Counted from the stretch's first letter, positions 10,509 through 22,244 are shown. The stretch: DNA of 64,000 nt from Bettongia penicillata ogilbyi (GCA_023548195.1 JAJHZJ010000496.1:11739070-11803069); one strand, 5' to 3'. Notes: generated by a model not told the origin, from the letters alone. Translations and numbers: made by a program.

Positions 10509-11395
10509 GTCATGTGACCAACAGGATGTGGACTAGACATTTTCTGTGATCCCCACAACCCCTCAGACCTCTCCCAGACAGAAATTGGGTACCAAAGATA
10601 TAGTAAATACAGTTGTTTCTGTGGTCTAGGATACCCAGAATTCAAAAGAAAGTTTAAAAAAGAAATAAACATGAATCGAGGCCTACTCTCACTACACTCA
10701 GCACCCTCTCTGCCACCATTCATCACATTACTCCCAGCAAGGCTACCCTAGCCCACTCAAGGTCCAGTGGCAAAGCCTTGCAAGAAAACCAACCTCACAC
10801 GTTCGTCCTTCCTCCCTTCCTCTTTACAGCATCATTGAGACTCCCAGGTCGAAGCTGTGTAAGTTGACTCAGGCTGTGACAGATTGGCAGCGTGGAGGCA
10901 GTGTTCCAGGCTGCAGAAGCACACTGAGACCACAACCCACAGCCAGGACCTCCATGACAATAGGGTCAACATTTTGTCCTACCAAAGATCTCTCCAGAAG
11001 AGCAAAGAAACAGAAGGGAAAAGGTAGAAGGCATGTCAGGGTTTGACAGAGAGGCCAACCACAAACTTTACACACCACTGCTAGTCTCAGAGACCCAGAC
11101 TACAGAAATCAACCCCATGTGTAACATGGCAACTCTTTGAACCCTCAGTGTCCAGTCAAAGAATTAAAGAACAAGGAGAGATGACCAAAAAATGGACAGG
11201 GCACTTCTGGAGAGAAGGAAGGGGGCTGTGTGGCACTCCTCTAATCCTGAAAGAAAGAGCTCAGCTTTGAGCTAGAGACAATTCTGTCCCCCAAAAGTCA
11301 CTTGGGGCGGAGACTTAGGCTGATAAAATGTCAACTGCTCAGAGAGGAGGAAGACTGCGATGCTTTGAGATCCAGCCTTCAGGGAAATCAACCCA
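10509..11395 (+). mobile_element. Old L1 5'UTR-like segment
   Basis: It starts GTGGACTAGACATTTTCTGTGATCC, pairs along its length with 53392-54105, and shares late blocks such as AAAAGTCACTTGGG and CTGCTCAG...GAGATCCA. At the second locus the same sequence precedes an ORF1 remnant, so I read it as the 5'UTR of an older L1 subfamily. This copy stops before ORF1. Confidence 0.65.
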
Positions 11396-12086
11396 CAAAA
11401 AAAATGCTTTTAGAACTCGGAGACTTGGAGGAAGATTTTCAAAGATTATTTTCTTCTTTAATCATAGTAATATTAGTATCTTTCATTGGTTTATTTTTCT
11501 ATTGTACTCAAAGAGCTTTCATACTTCCAACAATTCTAAAGTGGTCAGAGCAAGAACTCTACTTCCGTCCTCAGTCTCCTCCCCCCCATCCCACTCAACA
11601 AAGGTTGATTTGTGAGAAGTGAAAGTTGGACATTTCTTCCTAATTGTTCATAGAAAACCAGAACATCACTGAAGGTTCTTGGAAGGGGAGTTGTCAAAGA
11701 CAGATACCATGAATAGCACCTCTGTTATTTATTTTCTTTCTTCCCTTCTTTCTTTCTTTCAATTTTTTCCATCATTTCATCCTTTGCCAAAAATGTATAA
11801 GGAAGGAAAGGGCCATCACTGAAAGCTATAATTGGACAATGTTATATATCTCAGATGAAGCAAATTGCTCTAAATGAGAGCAAAGTTATCTTCCTTCCCC
11901 AGCTAAGAGTGTTGTTAATGATTGTGTTGAGTGTTCACACTAAAACCCTTGGAAGTCATTTTAATTTTCTTTCAACAACACTCTGAGGTTGCCTGCTCTT
12001 TATAATGTGACTACTTAACTATTTTAATATATTACTAGATACATATTTTTGCTGTGGTATTGTCCCTTGGTTGTGCTAAAAAGTTA
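11396..12086. other. Unassigned sequence with short TTCT tract
   Basis: No gene is recognised. A short pyrimidine tract (about 11728-11762) is the only structure seen. Confidence 0.45.
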
Positions 12087-12190
12087 GCCACTTTCCCTGA
12101 CTGGACCTCAGTTTCCTTATTTATAATTCAAGGAAATTGGACTGAATGGTCTCTAAGGTCCTTTCTAGTTCAAACATTCTATGATTAAAT
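12087..12190 (+). repeat. 3' half of a SINE with CR1/L3-like tail
   Basis: GGACCTCAGTTTCCTTATTTATAA is followed by GGACTGAATGGTCTCTAAGG and a CATTCTATGATT end. This is the SINE tail that resembles CR1/L3 3' ends. Confidence 0.7.
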
Positions 12191-13480
12191 TTAAAAAACA
12201 AAGGAAAGGGTCAGAGTTACTTGTTGCATTTGGCTCTGGGTAGGGAGTAATTCATTCTGATGACTCAGACCAATGATCTACCCTGACAGCAGCAGATGCT
12301 TGTCTCAAATATTAAGCCACATATAACTAAGCACACTCAGCAGACCTGGTGAAACTGTGATTAGTTCTGTAGTGCATTTTCCACATTGTTCTGGGACCAC
12401 TCCCTATTTCTCAGGTTTAAGATAAGATTTTGAGTAATTAACTATTCAGTTCCATGGCTAATAAGCCACTGCCCAGTGGTGACTGTATTGCTAGATATAG
12501 TCCAGACCAAAAAAAAAAAATCTAATAAAACAATTAAGACATGAAACATCATAAATAACAAAGGAAATTAGTCAATCATTAAGCATTTATTATGTACCTA
12601 CTATGTACCAAGGAATCAGACAGTTGATCTACTCAAGACTTCTACCCAAAGGGCTATTACCTTCCTACATCCCATGCAATGAACAAGCATCCCAGTTCTT
12701 TGGAAAGTGGACAGAGTTAAACTAAACTCACATCCAAATGTTAAGATTCTAGAGAAGAGTGTTTACTAATAAAATCTCTTTGCAATCACATTTCTTTCAG
12801 TCTCATAATAACAGTGAGCATGCATCATCTTCTCAAGTTCTACAGCTATCTCTCTTTCATCACTGGTTTTCCTTATTGAATTTCTGGTTTCTCGGGCATC
12901 CACCCTCCCATGTTTTACTACCTCCCACAAAATTTCTATTATCCCGATAAAATGGATGCACTGAAAGCTACTGAAGTCATGCATGGTTTTTGGGGGAACG
13001 TAGTTCTCAAAAGTAGATATGACATCCATCCCTTGGATCTTCAATCTTAGAGCTCATCAAAACAATTATGATATTCTATCTGCTCTGCTAAATCCTCCTC
13101 CAACATCTCCTCAAAGTATGGAGGTGACCTTGTGTTCTTGAAGATAGTATCGACAGTATAGAAACTTTTATGGGCATTACAAAGATGGGAAGTTCTAAGT
13201 ATGTATTTGGCAAGGGTAGGGAATAAGGGAGGTATGTGAAATAGGTCTTTGAGAAATTCACTATGCTTTTAAGTTGTTCTTTGATGAATGAAATTTGTAT
13301 GATTTTTTTTCCACAATAATAATTTAACATCACTGAATTTATCTTTAAAGTATAATTAGACCTTCTAGAAAATATCTGGTATACTAATCATGGTTTATGT
13401 GTTTCCTACTTGCATGGGCCCAATTAAATATTGTGCTTCTTTGCTCCAAAGTTCAACATAACCTTGGAGTTTGGAGATTC
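12191..13480. other. Mostly unassigned sequence
   Basis: Apart from a short L2-type tail relic at 12565-12625 (AAGCATTTATTATGTACCTA), I recognise nothing. The short open frames here lack features that would support an exon. Confidence 0.5.
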
Positions 13481-14370
13481 TAACCACCAGATAGTTGGCC
13501 CCACCCTCAAGGAACTCACATTCTACTAGGAAGCAGAGACAACATGTCATAGACAGATAAGTAAATACAAACTAATCAAATGGTAAATTTTTATAAAGTG
13601 TCTATTATGTGTTGGGCACAAAGATGAAAGACCAAAAAATGTGACTCTTTCTATCAAGAAGTTTACCTTCTATCCAGGGAGATGACTCATACATTTCTAA
13701 GCATTTATACAATCAATATACATGAAGTAAACATTAACTTAATTAAGGGAGGTATTTTCTTCTTTTGATGAGAAACAGGAGAGGTCTCCTAGAGGAGGTA
13801 GTGCATAAGCTGAGTCTTGAAAGGAGCTGAAGTTTCCAAGGAGAGTTGAAGGAGAAGAACATTTTGGGTATGGGGGACAGCCTAGGTAATTGTATAGAGG
13901 TCTGTAGAGAAAGGCTTTATATGTCAAACACAGGAGGTTAAGGACAATAGGGAGTCTCTGACAGTTCTCAAAAAGAAGAGTGACATTATCAGACCTCTCC
14001 TAAAAGAATCTTGGTTTGACTGCCATGGGCAGCATGGATTGGAGTAAAAAGAGATTGAATGCAAGGAGACAAACTAGGATATCATTGCCACAAGAAAGGT
14101 GAGAGCTGGGTCCATACTAGGGTGGCAGCTGTGTGAATGAAAAGGATGTGTGTGAGGTATACTATGGCAGCAGGTTGGACAAGATTTGGCATTGAATTGA
14201 TATGTAGGAGAGGAAGAATGAGGAATCAAGGATGACAAAGATTTCAAGGCTAGACAACAGAAAAGATGATGATATTCTCAATGGTAGTAAGGATATCTGG
14301 ATAATAGCTGAGCTATAAAAAGAAAAGAAACAAGTTCTGTTTTGGACATATTAATTTGAGGTGCCTTGGG
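13481..14370 (+). repeat. Long ancient interspersed repeat, diverged copy
   Basis: It opens with an antisense L2-like segment (CTCAAGGAACTCACATTCTA). It runs on through TGGGGGACAGCCTAGG, AGTGACATTATCAGACCT and GTTCTGTTTTGGACATATTAA. The same order is seen, better kept, at 50646-51900 and partly at 30030-30595. I know the pattern as a mammal-wide repeat but cannot name the family. Confidence 0.6.
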
Positions 14371-14539
14371 GGCATCTAGGTGGACAAAACCAGCAGCCAG
14401 TCAGACCTCATATACACAAACTATAAGTTAGACCCCAGAAATCCAAGCATCTTATCAGTTGTTGAGTATTTCTTCACCCCAACTAAGGTTTATTATTATT
14501 TTATTATGTATTTATAATATACTGAGTGTTTTCCTTATG

Positions 14540-14695
14540 TTTACCTGTGTTTACCTTTGAAGTAAGGAACACAAGTACTATTATCCCTATTTTTCAGAGG
14601 GAAACTATTGAGACAGAACACTGAAGTGGTCTCATGTCAGATCCCAGATTCACAGAGATCTGACTCCAAAATCACTGCTCTGTCTCCTTCCTACA
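14540..14695 (-). repeat. MIR-like SINE relic
   Basis: TACTATTATCCCTATTTTTCAGAGGG and GATCTGACTCCAAAATCACTGC fit a minus-strand MIR. Confidence 0.55.
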
Positions 14696-14984
14696 TTAGG
14701 GGGGATTAGTATCATATTCCATAATTATACTAATATAAAAATAGCTTTTTTCTGAGGGAAACTGTTCAAATCAGATCTTAATTTAATGGTTTTGTTTCCT
14801 GGCTTACAGAGTATTAATGACCATACCAGCAAAAGCCTTTTTGGGGTTGCTGTATCCAGTTCGCAGGACTAACAGATAGATGCCTTTGCATGTGGAGAAA
14901 GAACAAAGGATAAGACAAGATCAGAGAAGAGAGGAGAAAAGGAAAGGAGGGGAGGAGAGGGGAGAAGAGGAAGAGAAAGACTGT

Positions 14985-15190
14985 TGTGTTTGTCTTTCAC
15001 TGCCGAAGAAGACCGTGCCATTAGAGAAATGATGACATGACTTGCACTTGACTTTGTTTTTGAGTGAGGGAGGGCTGTGCATGTCACCAGCCTCATCTGG
15101 ATCCAGTGACCAGATATTCATCAGGATGACTGGAGATGCCCCAGGATGCAATGGGAGACCTTGGTAGCTTTAGGCCAATTACTCACTTTA
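14985..15190 (-). repeat. Marsupial SINE-associated repeat (GATATTCATCAGG type)
   Basis: ATGATGACATGACTTGCACTTGAC, GAGGGAGGGCTGTGCATGTCACC and CAGATATTCATCAGGATGACTGG form the body of this family. The plus-strand partner at 46268-46480 has the same order inverted, including CCATTGCATCCTGGGCCATC. Confidence 0.75.
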
Positions 15191-15238
15191 GGGTGAGGTG
15201 AGTCCTATTCAGTAAAAAAAGAAAAGGAAGGGGAGGAG

Positions 15239-15898
15239 TCAAGATGGCAGAATAGAAAGACTCACGTATGCTAGCTCAGAAACCCACAGCCCATATATTT
15301 CCTGCAAAAAGAACTCCCCACAAATTCTGGAGCACTGCAAGGCGCGCAGAAACACAGTGGAAAAGATTTCTGTTCCAGAGAGTCCTGGAAAACTGTCCCC
15401 AGGGGTCCATCGTGCTCCGGACAGGGGAGTCCACCCCTGCGCTGCCCTGGCCACAGCCCCAGAGGAGCAGATCCGAGCAGGCTTCAGGGACAGAATCTCC
15501 GGCAGCCAGGAAGGTCCCTCCGTCCACAGGCGCCACAGGTCAGTGAGAGAGACTTCTGCGCTGGCCGAGAAGGGAGCAGGGTGTCTCTGTGGCTCGGGCC
15601 CCCTTGGGAGGCAGGCAGAGGCAGCAGCAGAGGCAGCGGCTGCGGCCTGGAACTCCCGGAGCAGCAGGCAGAAGTTCAGGGCCATTACCAAAGATCTCTG
15701 CATAAACCCCCTGAGGGAACTGAGCCTGGGAGGCGGCCCTGCCCCCACTTGCTCCATTACTGAAGGTCTCCACATAAACCCTCTGAGGGAACTGAGCCTG
15801 GGAGGCGGCCCTGCCCCCACCCAATCACCAGAACTTAAGCTCACATTGAATAACAGCCCCGCCCACCGAGGAAAGCCCATTTGAATCTCAGACCCCAA
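15239..15898 (-). other. Long antisense open frame in the HAL1 5'UTR
   Basis: This is a 219-codon minus-strand frame across the GC-rich 5'UTR. It contains two SLRGFM(Q/W)R repeats made by the tandem 5'UTR units, and a C-terminal ICGEFFLQEIYGLW motif. Copy 1 keeps the same reading frame in two pieces (7576-7298 and 7443-7030). No known domain is recognised. It may be a by-product of GC richness, or an ORF0-like antisense frame. Confidence 0.35.
15682..15825 (+). repeat. Two tandem 5'UTR units of HAL1 copy 2
   Basis: Units start at 15682 and 15754 (period 72), each with CCATTAC(C/T), ...ATAAACCC(C/T)CTGAGGGAACT and GGAGGCGGCCCTGCCCCCAC. They are better matched to each other than the pair in copy 1. 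Confidence 0.8.
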
Positions 15899-15967
15899 GC
15901 ACTAGCTGGGTGGATCTAGGCAGGGGTGGACAGGAAAATATCAGAAGTCAAGTAACTGGCTGGGAGA

Positions 15968-17070
15968 ATGCCCAGAAAAGGGAAGAAAAATAAGACTATA
16001 GAGAGCTAGTTTGATGGGGTACAGATGTTGCCACCTTTCAATTCTGATGACAAGGAAATATTCTTACCATCAGGGAAAGACGTGGAGGTCGGGGCTTCTG
16101 TATCCCAGACATCCCAGGTGGATGTGCGGTGGGCTCAGGGCATGGAAGAGCTCAAAAAGGATTTTGAAAATCAAGTTAGACAGGTGGAGGAAAAACTGGG
16201 AAGACAAATGAGAGAGATGCAAGAAAAGTATGAAAAACAGGTCAATACCTTGGTAAAGGAGACCCAAAAAAATGCTGAAGAAAATAACACCTTGAAAAAT
16301 AGGCTCACTCAATTGGCAAAAGAGGTTCAAAAAGCCAATGAGGAGAAGAATGCTTTCAAAAGCAGAAGTAGCCAAATGGAAAAAGAGGTTCAAAAGCTCA
16401 CTGAAGAAAATAGTTCTCTCAAATTTAGAATGGAACAGATGGAGTCTAATGACTTTACAAGAAACCAAGAAATCACCAAACAAAACCAAAAGAATGGAAA
16501 AATGGAAGAGAATGTGAAATATCTCATGGGAAAAACAACTGACCTGGAAAATAGACCCAGGAGAGAGAATTTAAAAATTATGGGACTACCTGAAAGTCAT
16601 GATAAAAAAAAGAGCCTAGATATCATCTTCCATGAAATTATTGAGGAAAACTGCCCTAACATTCTACAACCAGAGGGCAAATAAGTGTTGAAAGAATCCA
16701 TCGATCACCACCTGAAAGAGATCCAAAAAGAGAAACTCCTAGGAACATTGTGGCCAAATTCCAGAATTCCCAGCTCAAGGAGAAAATATCGCAAGCATCT
16801 AGAAAGAAACAATTCCAGTACTGTGGAAATACAATCAGGATAACTCAAGATCTAGCAGCTTCTACATTAAGGGATTGAAGGGCGTGGAATAAGATATTCC
16901 AGAAGTCAAAGGAACTAGGACTCAAACCAAGAATCACCTACCCAGCAAAACTGAGTATAATACTTCACAGGAAAATATGGTCTTTCAATGAAATAGAGAA
17001 CTTTCAAGCATTCTTGATGAAAAGACCAGAGCTGAAAAGAAAATTTGACCATCAAACACAAGAATGAGAA
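15968..17070 (+). pseudogene. HAL1/L1 ORF1 remnant with several lesions
   Basis: The ATG at 15968 matches the copy 1 start (MPRKGKKN.TIES). TAG at 16007-16009 breaks codon 14. The same frame is then open from 16010 to 16683, with the same coiled-coil heptads as copy 1. A missing A in the GAGGGCAAATAAG region (about 16680) shifts the frame into a stop. TGA at 16876-16878 is a third lesion relative to copy 1. The last part (PRITYP-coding region, about 16937) remains recognisable. No functional product is expected. Confidence 0.85.
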
Positions 17071-17195
17071 GAAGCATGAAAAAGTAAACAGCAAAGAGAA
17101 GTCATAAGGGACTTACCAAAGGTGAACTGTTTACATTTCTACATGGAAAGACAATATTTGTAACTCTTAAAACTTTTCAGTATCTGGGTAGCTGG

Positions 17196-17268
17196 TGGGT
17201 CCATACACACACATGTACACGCATGCATGCATACACACATACACACATGCACACACATACAAAGACAG
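17196..17268. repeat. CA/GCATGC-type simple repeat inside HAL1 copy 2
   Basis: An interrupted CACACA/ATGCATAC tract sits where copy 1 has its longer CA run. Confidence 0.85.
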
Positions 17269-18205
17269 AGAGCACAGATTGAATTGAATAGGATGGGACC
17301 ATATCTTAAAAGAAATTAAGGTAAATGGTGAGAGAGAAAGGTAGTGGGAGGAAAGAGGGTGAAATGGAATGGGGTAGTTATATGTCATTTAAGAGGCAAG
17401 TAGGAGACTTTTTAGTGGAGGGATAAAGAGGAGAGCTGAGAAAAAACAAAAACAAAAGAAAAAAAAACAAGAAGTTTACCCTCATCACATTTGACTAAAG
17501 GAAGGAATAAAATGCGTACTCATTTTGGTATGAAAACCTATCTTACAGTATAGGAAAGTGGGGGAGAAGGAGATAAGCAAGGGGGGGGGGATGATGGAAG
17601 GGAGGGCAAAGGGAAGAGGGAGCAATTTGAAGTCAACACTTGGGGAGGGACAGGATCAAAAGACAGAATAGAAACAATGAGGGGCAGGTTAGGATGGAGG
17701 GTAATCCAGTTAGTCTTACACAACACGACTATTATCGAAGTCATTTGCAAAACTACACAGGTAGGGCCTATATTGAGTTGCCTGCCTTCCCAAAGGGAAT
17801 GGGTGGAAAGGGAGGGATGGGGAGAATTTGGAACTCAAAGTTTTAGGAACAACTGTTTAATATTATTGTTGCTACTAGGAAAGAAGACATACAGTTAATG
17901 AGGAATAGAAAGTCATCTGGCCCTACAGGAGAAAAGAGAAGATGGAGACAAGAGAAGGGAGGGATGACAGAAGAGAGGGCAGATTGGAGATAGGGAAAAT
18001 TAGATTGCTTGGTGTATTGGGGTGGGGGGAGGGGATAAAACGGGAGGAAATTTTGAACCCAAAATTTTGTGAAAATGAATGTAAAAAGTTATATAAATAA
18101 ATATTTTTTAAAAAAAGAAGGTAGAGACAAAGTCATTTTCTTTGAATAATACTATGTGCAATTGGGTTTTGATGGACATCATCTTCATAAAATAAGGGAT
18201 ATTTG

Positions 18206-18398
18206 GGGATCCCTTGAGGCAGTGTGGTACAGTGGAAAGGGTAATGAATTGAGAGCCTGATTCTGCCACTCGCTACTTGTATGGCTCTTTCAATGTCACT
18301 TAATCTCTTTGTATCTCAAGTTTCTCTATTTTAGAATTGGAGTTGTTGGATGGATGGCCTCTAAGTTTCCTTATCGCTTGAAATCTATGATCCTATTG
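18206..18398 (+). repeat. tRNA-derived SINE with CR1/L3-like tail
   Basis: GGCAGTGTGGTACAGTGGAA (A-box side), then AATCTCTTTGTATCTCAAG and GATGGATGGCCTCTAAG, ending AATCTATGATCCT. This is a plus-strand copy with a decayed B box. Confidence 0.75.
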
Positions 18399-18819
18399 AG
18401 TGCTTTTCCTCAGGAACTGAGTCTAGACACATTAAAAATCCAATTGAGTAAGAATGCAAATTCAGTCCATCTGGACTGGTCCATTCTCGTATGGAGGACA
18501 GGACGGCTAAACGTTACAGACCTAACCCTTCCTTATCATAGTCCTTTCAGATTCTTAAATATAGCTATCATTGCGACCTCCTATTCTTCCAGGCCAAACA
18601 CAGGACACTAAAATCTTAAGGAAGAAAATTATTTCATTTTCCATGCTGAAGGATTCAGCCCTGAGAATACTGCTGAAATGGATCAAGGGCTAATCTTAAA
18701 GCTAGAAAGACCCACTTATAACATATACTATTTTTCAAGGGAAAAAACCTGACTTTAGTTCTTTGAATAAGTTCTAAATATTTCATTTATCAATTATTAA
18801 AGGCATTTCATAAAATCAT
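18399..18819. other. Unassigned sequence
   Basis: The part around 18420-18600 (CTGAGTCTAGACACATTAAA, ATTCTTCCAGGCCAAACACAG) has the feel of an old CR1-associated repeat but is not clear enough to assign. Confidence 0.4.
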
Positions 18820-18990
18820 TATGCTTCAGAGCTGCAAGTGTTCCTAGTAGTGTCCTTATGCAACGTTCTCCTTCACCAGAGAAGTAGATCAAGACCTCAA
18901 AAGTTGAAGAGATTTGTCTCAGGCCATACAAGTAGTTATATAGTAGCAGGGCTCAGACTTGGGTCTACTAATACTCAATTCTATATTTCC
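18820..18990 (-). repeat. MIR-like SINE relic
   Basis: AAGAGATTTGTCTCAGGCCATACA and GCAGGGCTCAGACTTGGGTC are a minus-strand core. Confidence 0.6.
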
Positions 18991-20160
18991 TTTTTATTTT
19001 CAGCTTTTCTTTTCTTTCCGTGTATAAATGATTCTTTTCAGAAGTTGATGGTGGTAATCTCAGAAATCATTTAGGTTTAGAGGTAGAGGAATGAGCAGAC
19101 CTGATTTCTTGTCACAAACTGGAATCCATTTTTAGTATCAGGTCAGGTGATGATGCAGATTGCTATGAAAGAATGACCTGATGATGGCAAATCTTACCCA
19201 AATTTGGCAGTGGTCCTTTTGCTAGACCATCCACAGACAACAAGAACTGCATTTGTCCCATTCATAGGCCACTGGTTTTCTGAGTCGGAGCATGGTGCTC
19301 AAAAAAACTCAGGGTTTTCCAAATCAGTCCATGTGGCATCTCCAGGATTGAAAGAAATGGAAGGACAGAAATGAAGGAAGGAATGAAAAACATTTACTAA
19401 ACACTTAAATAAATTCTAGAGTTATAAATTTAAGAAAGAAATGTGGTCCTTGCCTTCAAGCAACTTATGTTCTAATGGGAGAAGACAACACGAGAGTTGG
19501 AGGCATAGCACACATAGCAGAATGGCTGAGAGGTGGCTGAGAAAAGGGAGTCTTGGAACTAGGAAAAATAAAGTAAAGAGTTTGTCAACCATGGCCCAGG
19601 GCCAGAGGGTAGGAGTCTAGTTCTGGCAGAGTAAGGATGAGGAAGTGAAAGTACATGCAATAGGGCTTGGAGACGCCTAGGAAGAGGGCTGAGGATCAAG
19701 GAAGATATGATGGAAGCTCATGGACTTGAACAAAACATATCTAAGAGAAACCTAGTATTTATTCCATGTTCATTACTTCAGTCCAATAAGTATATATTAA
19801 GCTTATGATATGTATCAGGCACCATTCTAGGCATTGGGGATTTTTTTACTGACTTTTGATTTCATCTATATAGGGAATTCATGGTCCTAGAATTTTGTTA
19901 GAAATTTACATCAGGCTCAGAAGCTTAGAATTCATCTTCTGGTCTTTAAAAAATATCTTTTTTAGTTTTATTTATTTACTTTATTTTATAATTTTTTAAT
20001 TTAAAATTTTTTAAATTGGGATTTTCTGGCCTTTTTTAAAATGAGGATTTCCTCATTCTAGTGCTCTGTGACCTCTCTAGTGAACCCCAATTGCTAAAAA
20101 AGTTGATATTCTCAAAATCAAATAGTAGAGTACGATAAAAGATAAACGGTCAATTTCTCC
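18991..20160. other. Mostly unassigned sequence with L2-type tail relics
   Basis: Antisense L2-type relics lie at about 19385-19490 (CTTGCCTTCAAGCAACTTATG) and 19775-19840 (TATGTATCAGGCACCATTC). An AT-rich stretch lies at 19940-20040. I see no gene. Confidence 0.5.
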
Positions 20161-20164
20161 CATT

Positions 20165-20310
20165 ATCCCCTATCATATCCCTGCCCTAAAATAAAATGTG
20201 AACTCATTGAGGGCAGAGACTATTTCATTTTGTTTTTGTAGCTATCCCCAGTACCTAGCTCAGCATCTGGAACACATAGTAGATGCTTTGTAAATGTAAG
20301 GTGAGTTGAA
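20165..20310 (+). repeat. L2 3' end
   Basis: GTGAACTCATTGAGGGCAGAG, GTTTTTGTAGCTATCCCCAG and GGAACACATAGTAGATGC give the full L2 tail order. Confidence 0.75.
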
Positions 20311-20608
20311 TAAAATTGACTTTACCACTGTCAGCCTTCACAAATGCTGAATCTGTTGGTAACAGTAGAGGAAAAAGTTAATTTGGCCAAATCCCCAACT
20401 TCACCCTTGAGGCAGGTAGGTAAATATTACAGAGCTTCTCTTAGGTATGTAATCCTTGACATGGACTATAGTTTTACAGATGGGAAACTTGATAATCAGA
20501 CTGTAAACTCCCTAAGGTGGAGAATTAAGAATTCAGTCCAAGACCATAATGAATGTCAGCCTAATTGCTATAATCAGCACTTGAGAGTTCCTGGCTCACA
20601 TCCTCAGT
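20311..20608. other. Unassigned sequence
   Basis: AGGCAGGTAGG and TTTTACAGATGGGAAACTTG hint at a MIR core on the minus strand (about 20400-20600), but it is too decayed to call. Confidence 0.4.
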
Positions 20609-20618
20609 CTCTCTCCCT

Positions 20619-20697
<79 letters not shown>

Positions 20698-20755
20698 TCC
20701 CTCCCTCTCTCTCCCTCTCTCTGTCTCTCTCTCTCTCCCTCTCTCTCCCTCCTTC
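20609..20755. repeat. (CT)n microsatellite
   Basis: A perfect CT run of roughly 65 bases (about 20625-20693) is flanked by CTCC/CCCT variants. It produces repetitive Ser-Leu or Arg-Glu translations that are not real proteins. Confidence 0.97.
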
Positions 20756-21285
20756 CAATCCCTTCAGTCCCAATTCCTCTTTATCCTTTCTCCCATTCAC
20801 CCATTCTTTCCATTTTCCTCCTAATCTCCTTCCTTAGTTTTCCAATTTGTATTTTGCAGAGACAATGGCCTCTCTATCCTAAAACTCATCAAGCAAAAGA
20901 AGTCATCAAGCAAAAATAGATAACAACTTGTTAAATATGTCATAGGGGAGATTCATGCTCAGGAATGGGTCTGATTGATTGGATTGGATAAGATGGCTGA
21001 TGAATTCTCTATTAACAATCAACACTAAAATCCCAGGATTCTAAATCACTTCAAAACCTTCTGGAAAATTAGTCCAACTAAAAGAAGTCAAAGAATCAGG
21101 CAGAGACATCATTATTCCTTATCACCCATGTGTTCAGTATTCGTTAAATAGCTAATCCTAATAAAACTGATCACATATCGGAACATTTAAATGAATTAAT
21201 CAGATGTCATCATGTGTGGTTCTTAAAGGCAAGTTTTTGCCTTTTATTTCCAGGGTCCAGATTTCCACTACACTTCTCAGCCATA
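20756..21285. other. Unassigned sequence
   Basis: Nothing is recognised. Confidence 0.5.
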
Positions 21286-21289
21286 TCCA

Positions 21290-21400
21290 CACCAAGCATA
21301 GTGTAGACAAGAATCCTCTTCTTTGCTTATATTTGGATCACCAGTTCGTAGTAGACTGTCTGGCATAGAATAAATATTTAATAAATGCTTTATCATCTAT
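21290..21400 (+). repeat. L2 tail relic
   Basis: CTGGCATAGAATAAATATTTAATAAATGC marks the L2 3' end. Confidence 0.6.
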
Positions 21401-21844
21401 CTCTACTTTATCTATTTCTCTCTCAAGGAAGAGTTCTATGTAAGGTGTGCAGTGCTTAGCAAAGCAACTGTTTCCACAGACCTGCATGTGTAATATGTAA
21501 GGTAGACCTATAAAGTCAGGGGGAGAAAATTTTAATGGATTTTTTCTTGGGCCAGAGTAGCTCCCTATATAAGGGTGAAATAAGCTGGGGAATGACTGCT
21601 AAATGCTTGTTGACTAATAACACCCACTTACAACATCATGGTCCACCCCATCCCCATTCTCACCACTGATCTTCCACCAGACCACATTTTTCTCCCAAAA
21701 GGACTGAAATTCTCACTATTTGAGTCATTTCTTTGTGTTGGGTAAGAAAAGGATTTTTTTTCTGTGATGTCTAATATAAATAAACAGGCCAGAAATATTC
21801 AGGACTTCACCAGTCACTTAGCTCACTGAAACTTCTCAAAAAGT
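21401..21844. other. Unassigned sequence
   Basis: I recognise no gene or repeat here. Confidence 0.5.
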
Positions 21845-21965
21845 CATCCTGGCATAGTGGATAGAGAGCCAGTCTCAAACAGATCTGAGTTCAAATTCAG
21901 CCACTGATCCACAGTGACTAGGCAAATCACTTAACCTCTCAGGACCAGTCCCATCCCCACCTCCC
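21845..21965 (+). repeat. tRNA-derived SINE, 5' part
   Basis: GCATAGTGGATAGAGAGCCAG (A box) and TGAGTTCAAATTCAGCC (B box), then GGCAAATCACTTAACCTCTC. It is cut off near 21965, where another SINE starts. Confidence 0.8.
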
Positions 21966-21969
21966 ACCC

Positions 21970-22165
21970 CAAACATGGTACAGTGGAGAGAGAAGAAGGC
22001 TAGATTCAGGAAAATCTGAATCCAAACCCAGCCTCAGACACTTGGTAGCTCTGTGCCTCTCCTACCCACAGTTTCCTCATAGCAAGATAACAAGTTATTA
22101 TTGTAAGGATCAAATGAGATAATATTTATAAACCTCTTTAATACCTTAATAAAACATTATTTAAA
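21970..22165 (+). repeat. tRNA-derived SINE with L2/MIR-type tail
   Basis: ATCTGAATCCAAACCCAGCC, CCACAGTTTCCTCATAGC and GGATCAAATGAGATAATATTTATAAACC form a plus-strand copy. Confidence 0.75.
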
Positions 22166-22244
22166 TGTCAGATTTTTTATTATAATTTTTTTATTTTTTA
22201 TTATAAATTGCCTGATCTACATCAACTGAACTTCTTTCCCTTTG

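Larger units (their letters stand above)
15231..18112 (+). mobile_element. HAL1 retrotransposon, copy 2
   Basis: The layout is the same as copy 1: GAGGAGTCAAGATGGCAG start, GC-rich 5'UTR, single ORF1 region, CA-type tract, G-rich 3' region, A-rich end, no ORF2. The 5' flank (AAAAAAAGAAAAGG, from 15214) and 3' flank (AAAAAAAGAAGG, from 18110) give a possible target-site duplication. Because it is A-rich, it is not conclusive. The insertion lies directly beside a SINE-type repeat. Confidence 0.88.

Noticed and set aside
20344..20919. 191-codon frame with Leu-Ser repeats
   Set aside because: Most of it is the CT microsatellite. The flanks show no domain, and a weak MIR relic overlaps the start.
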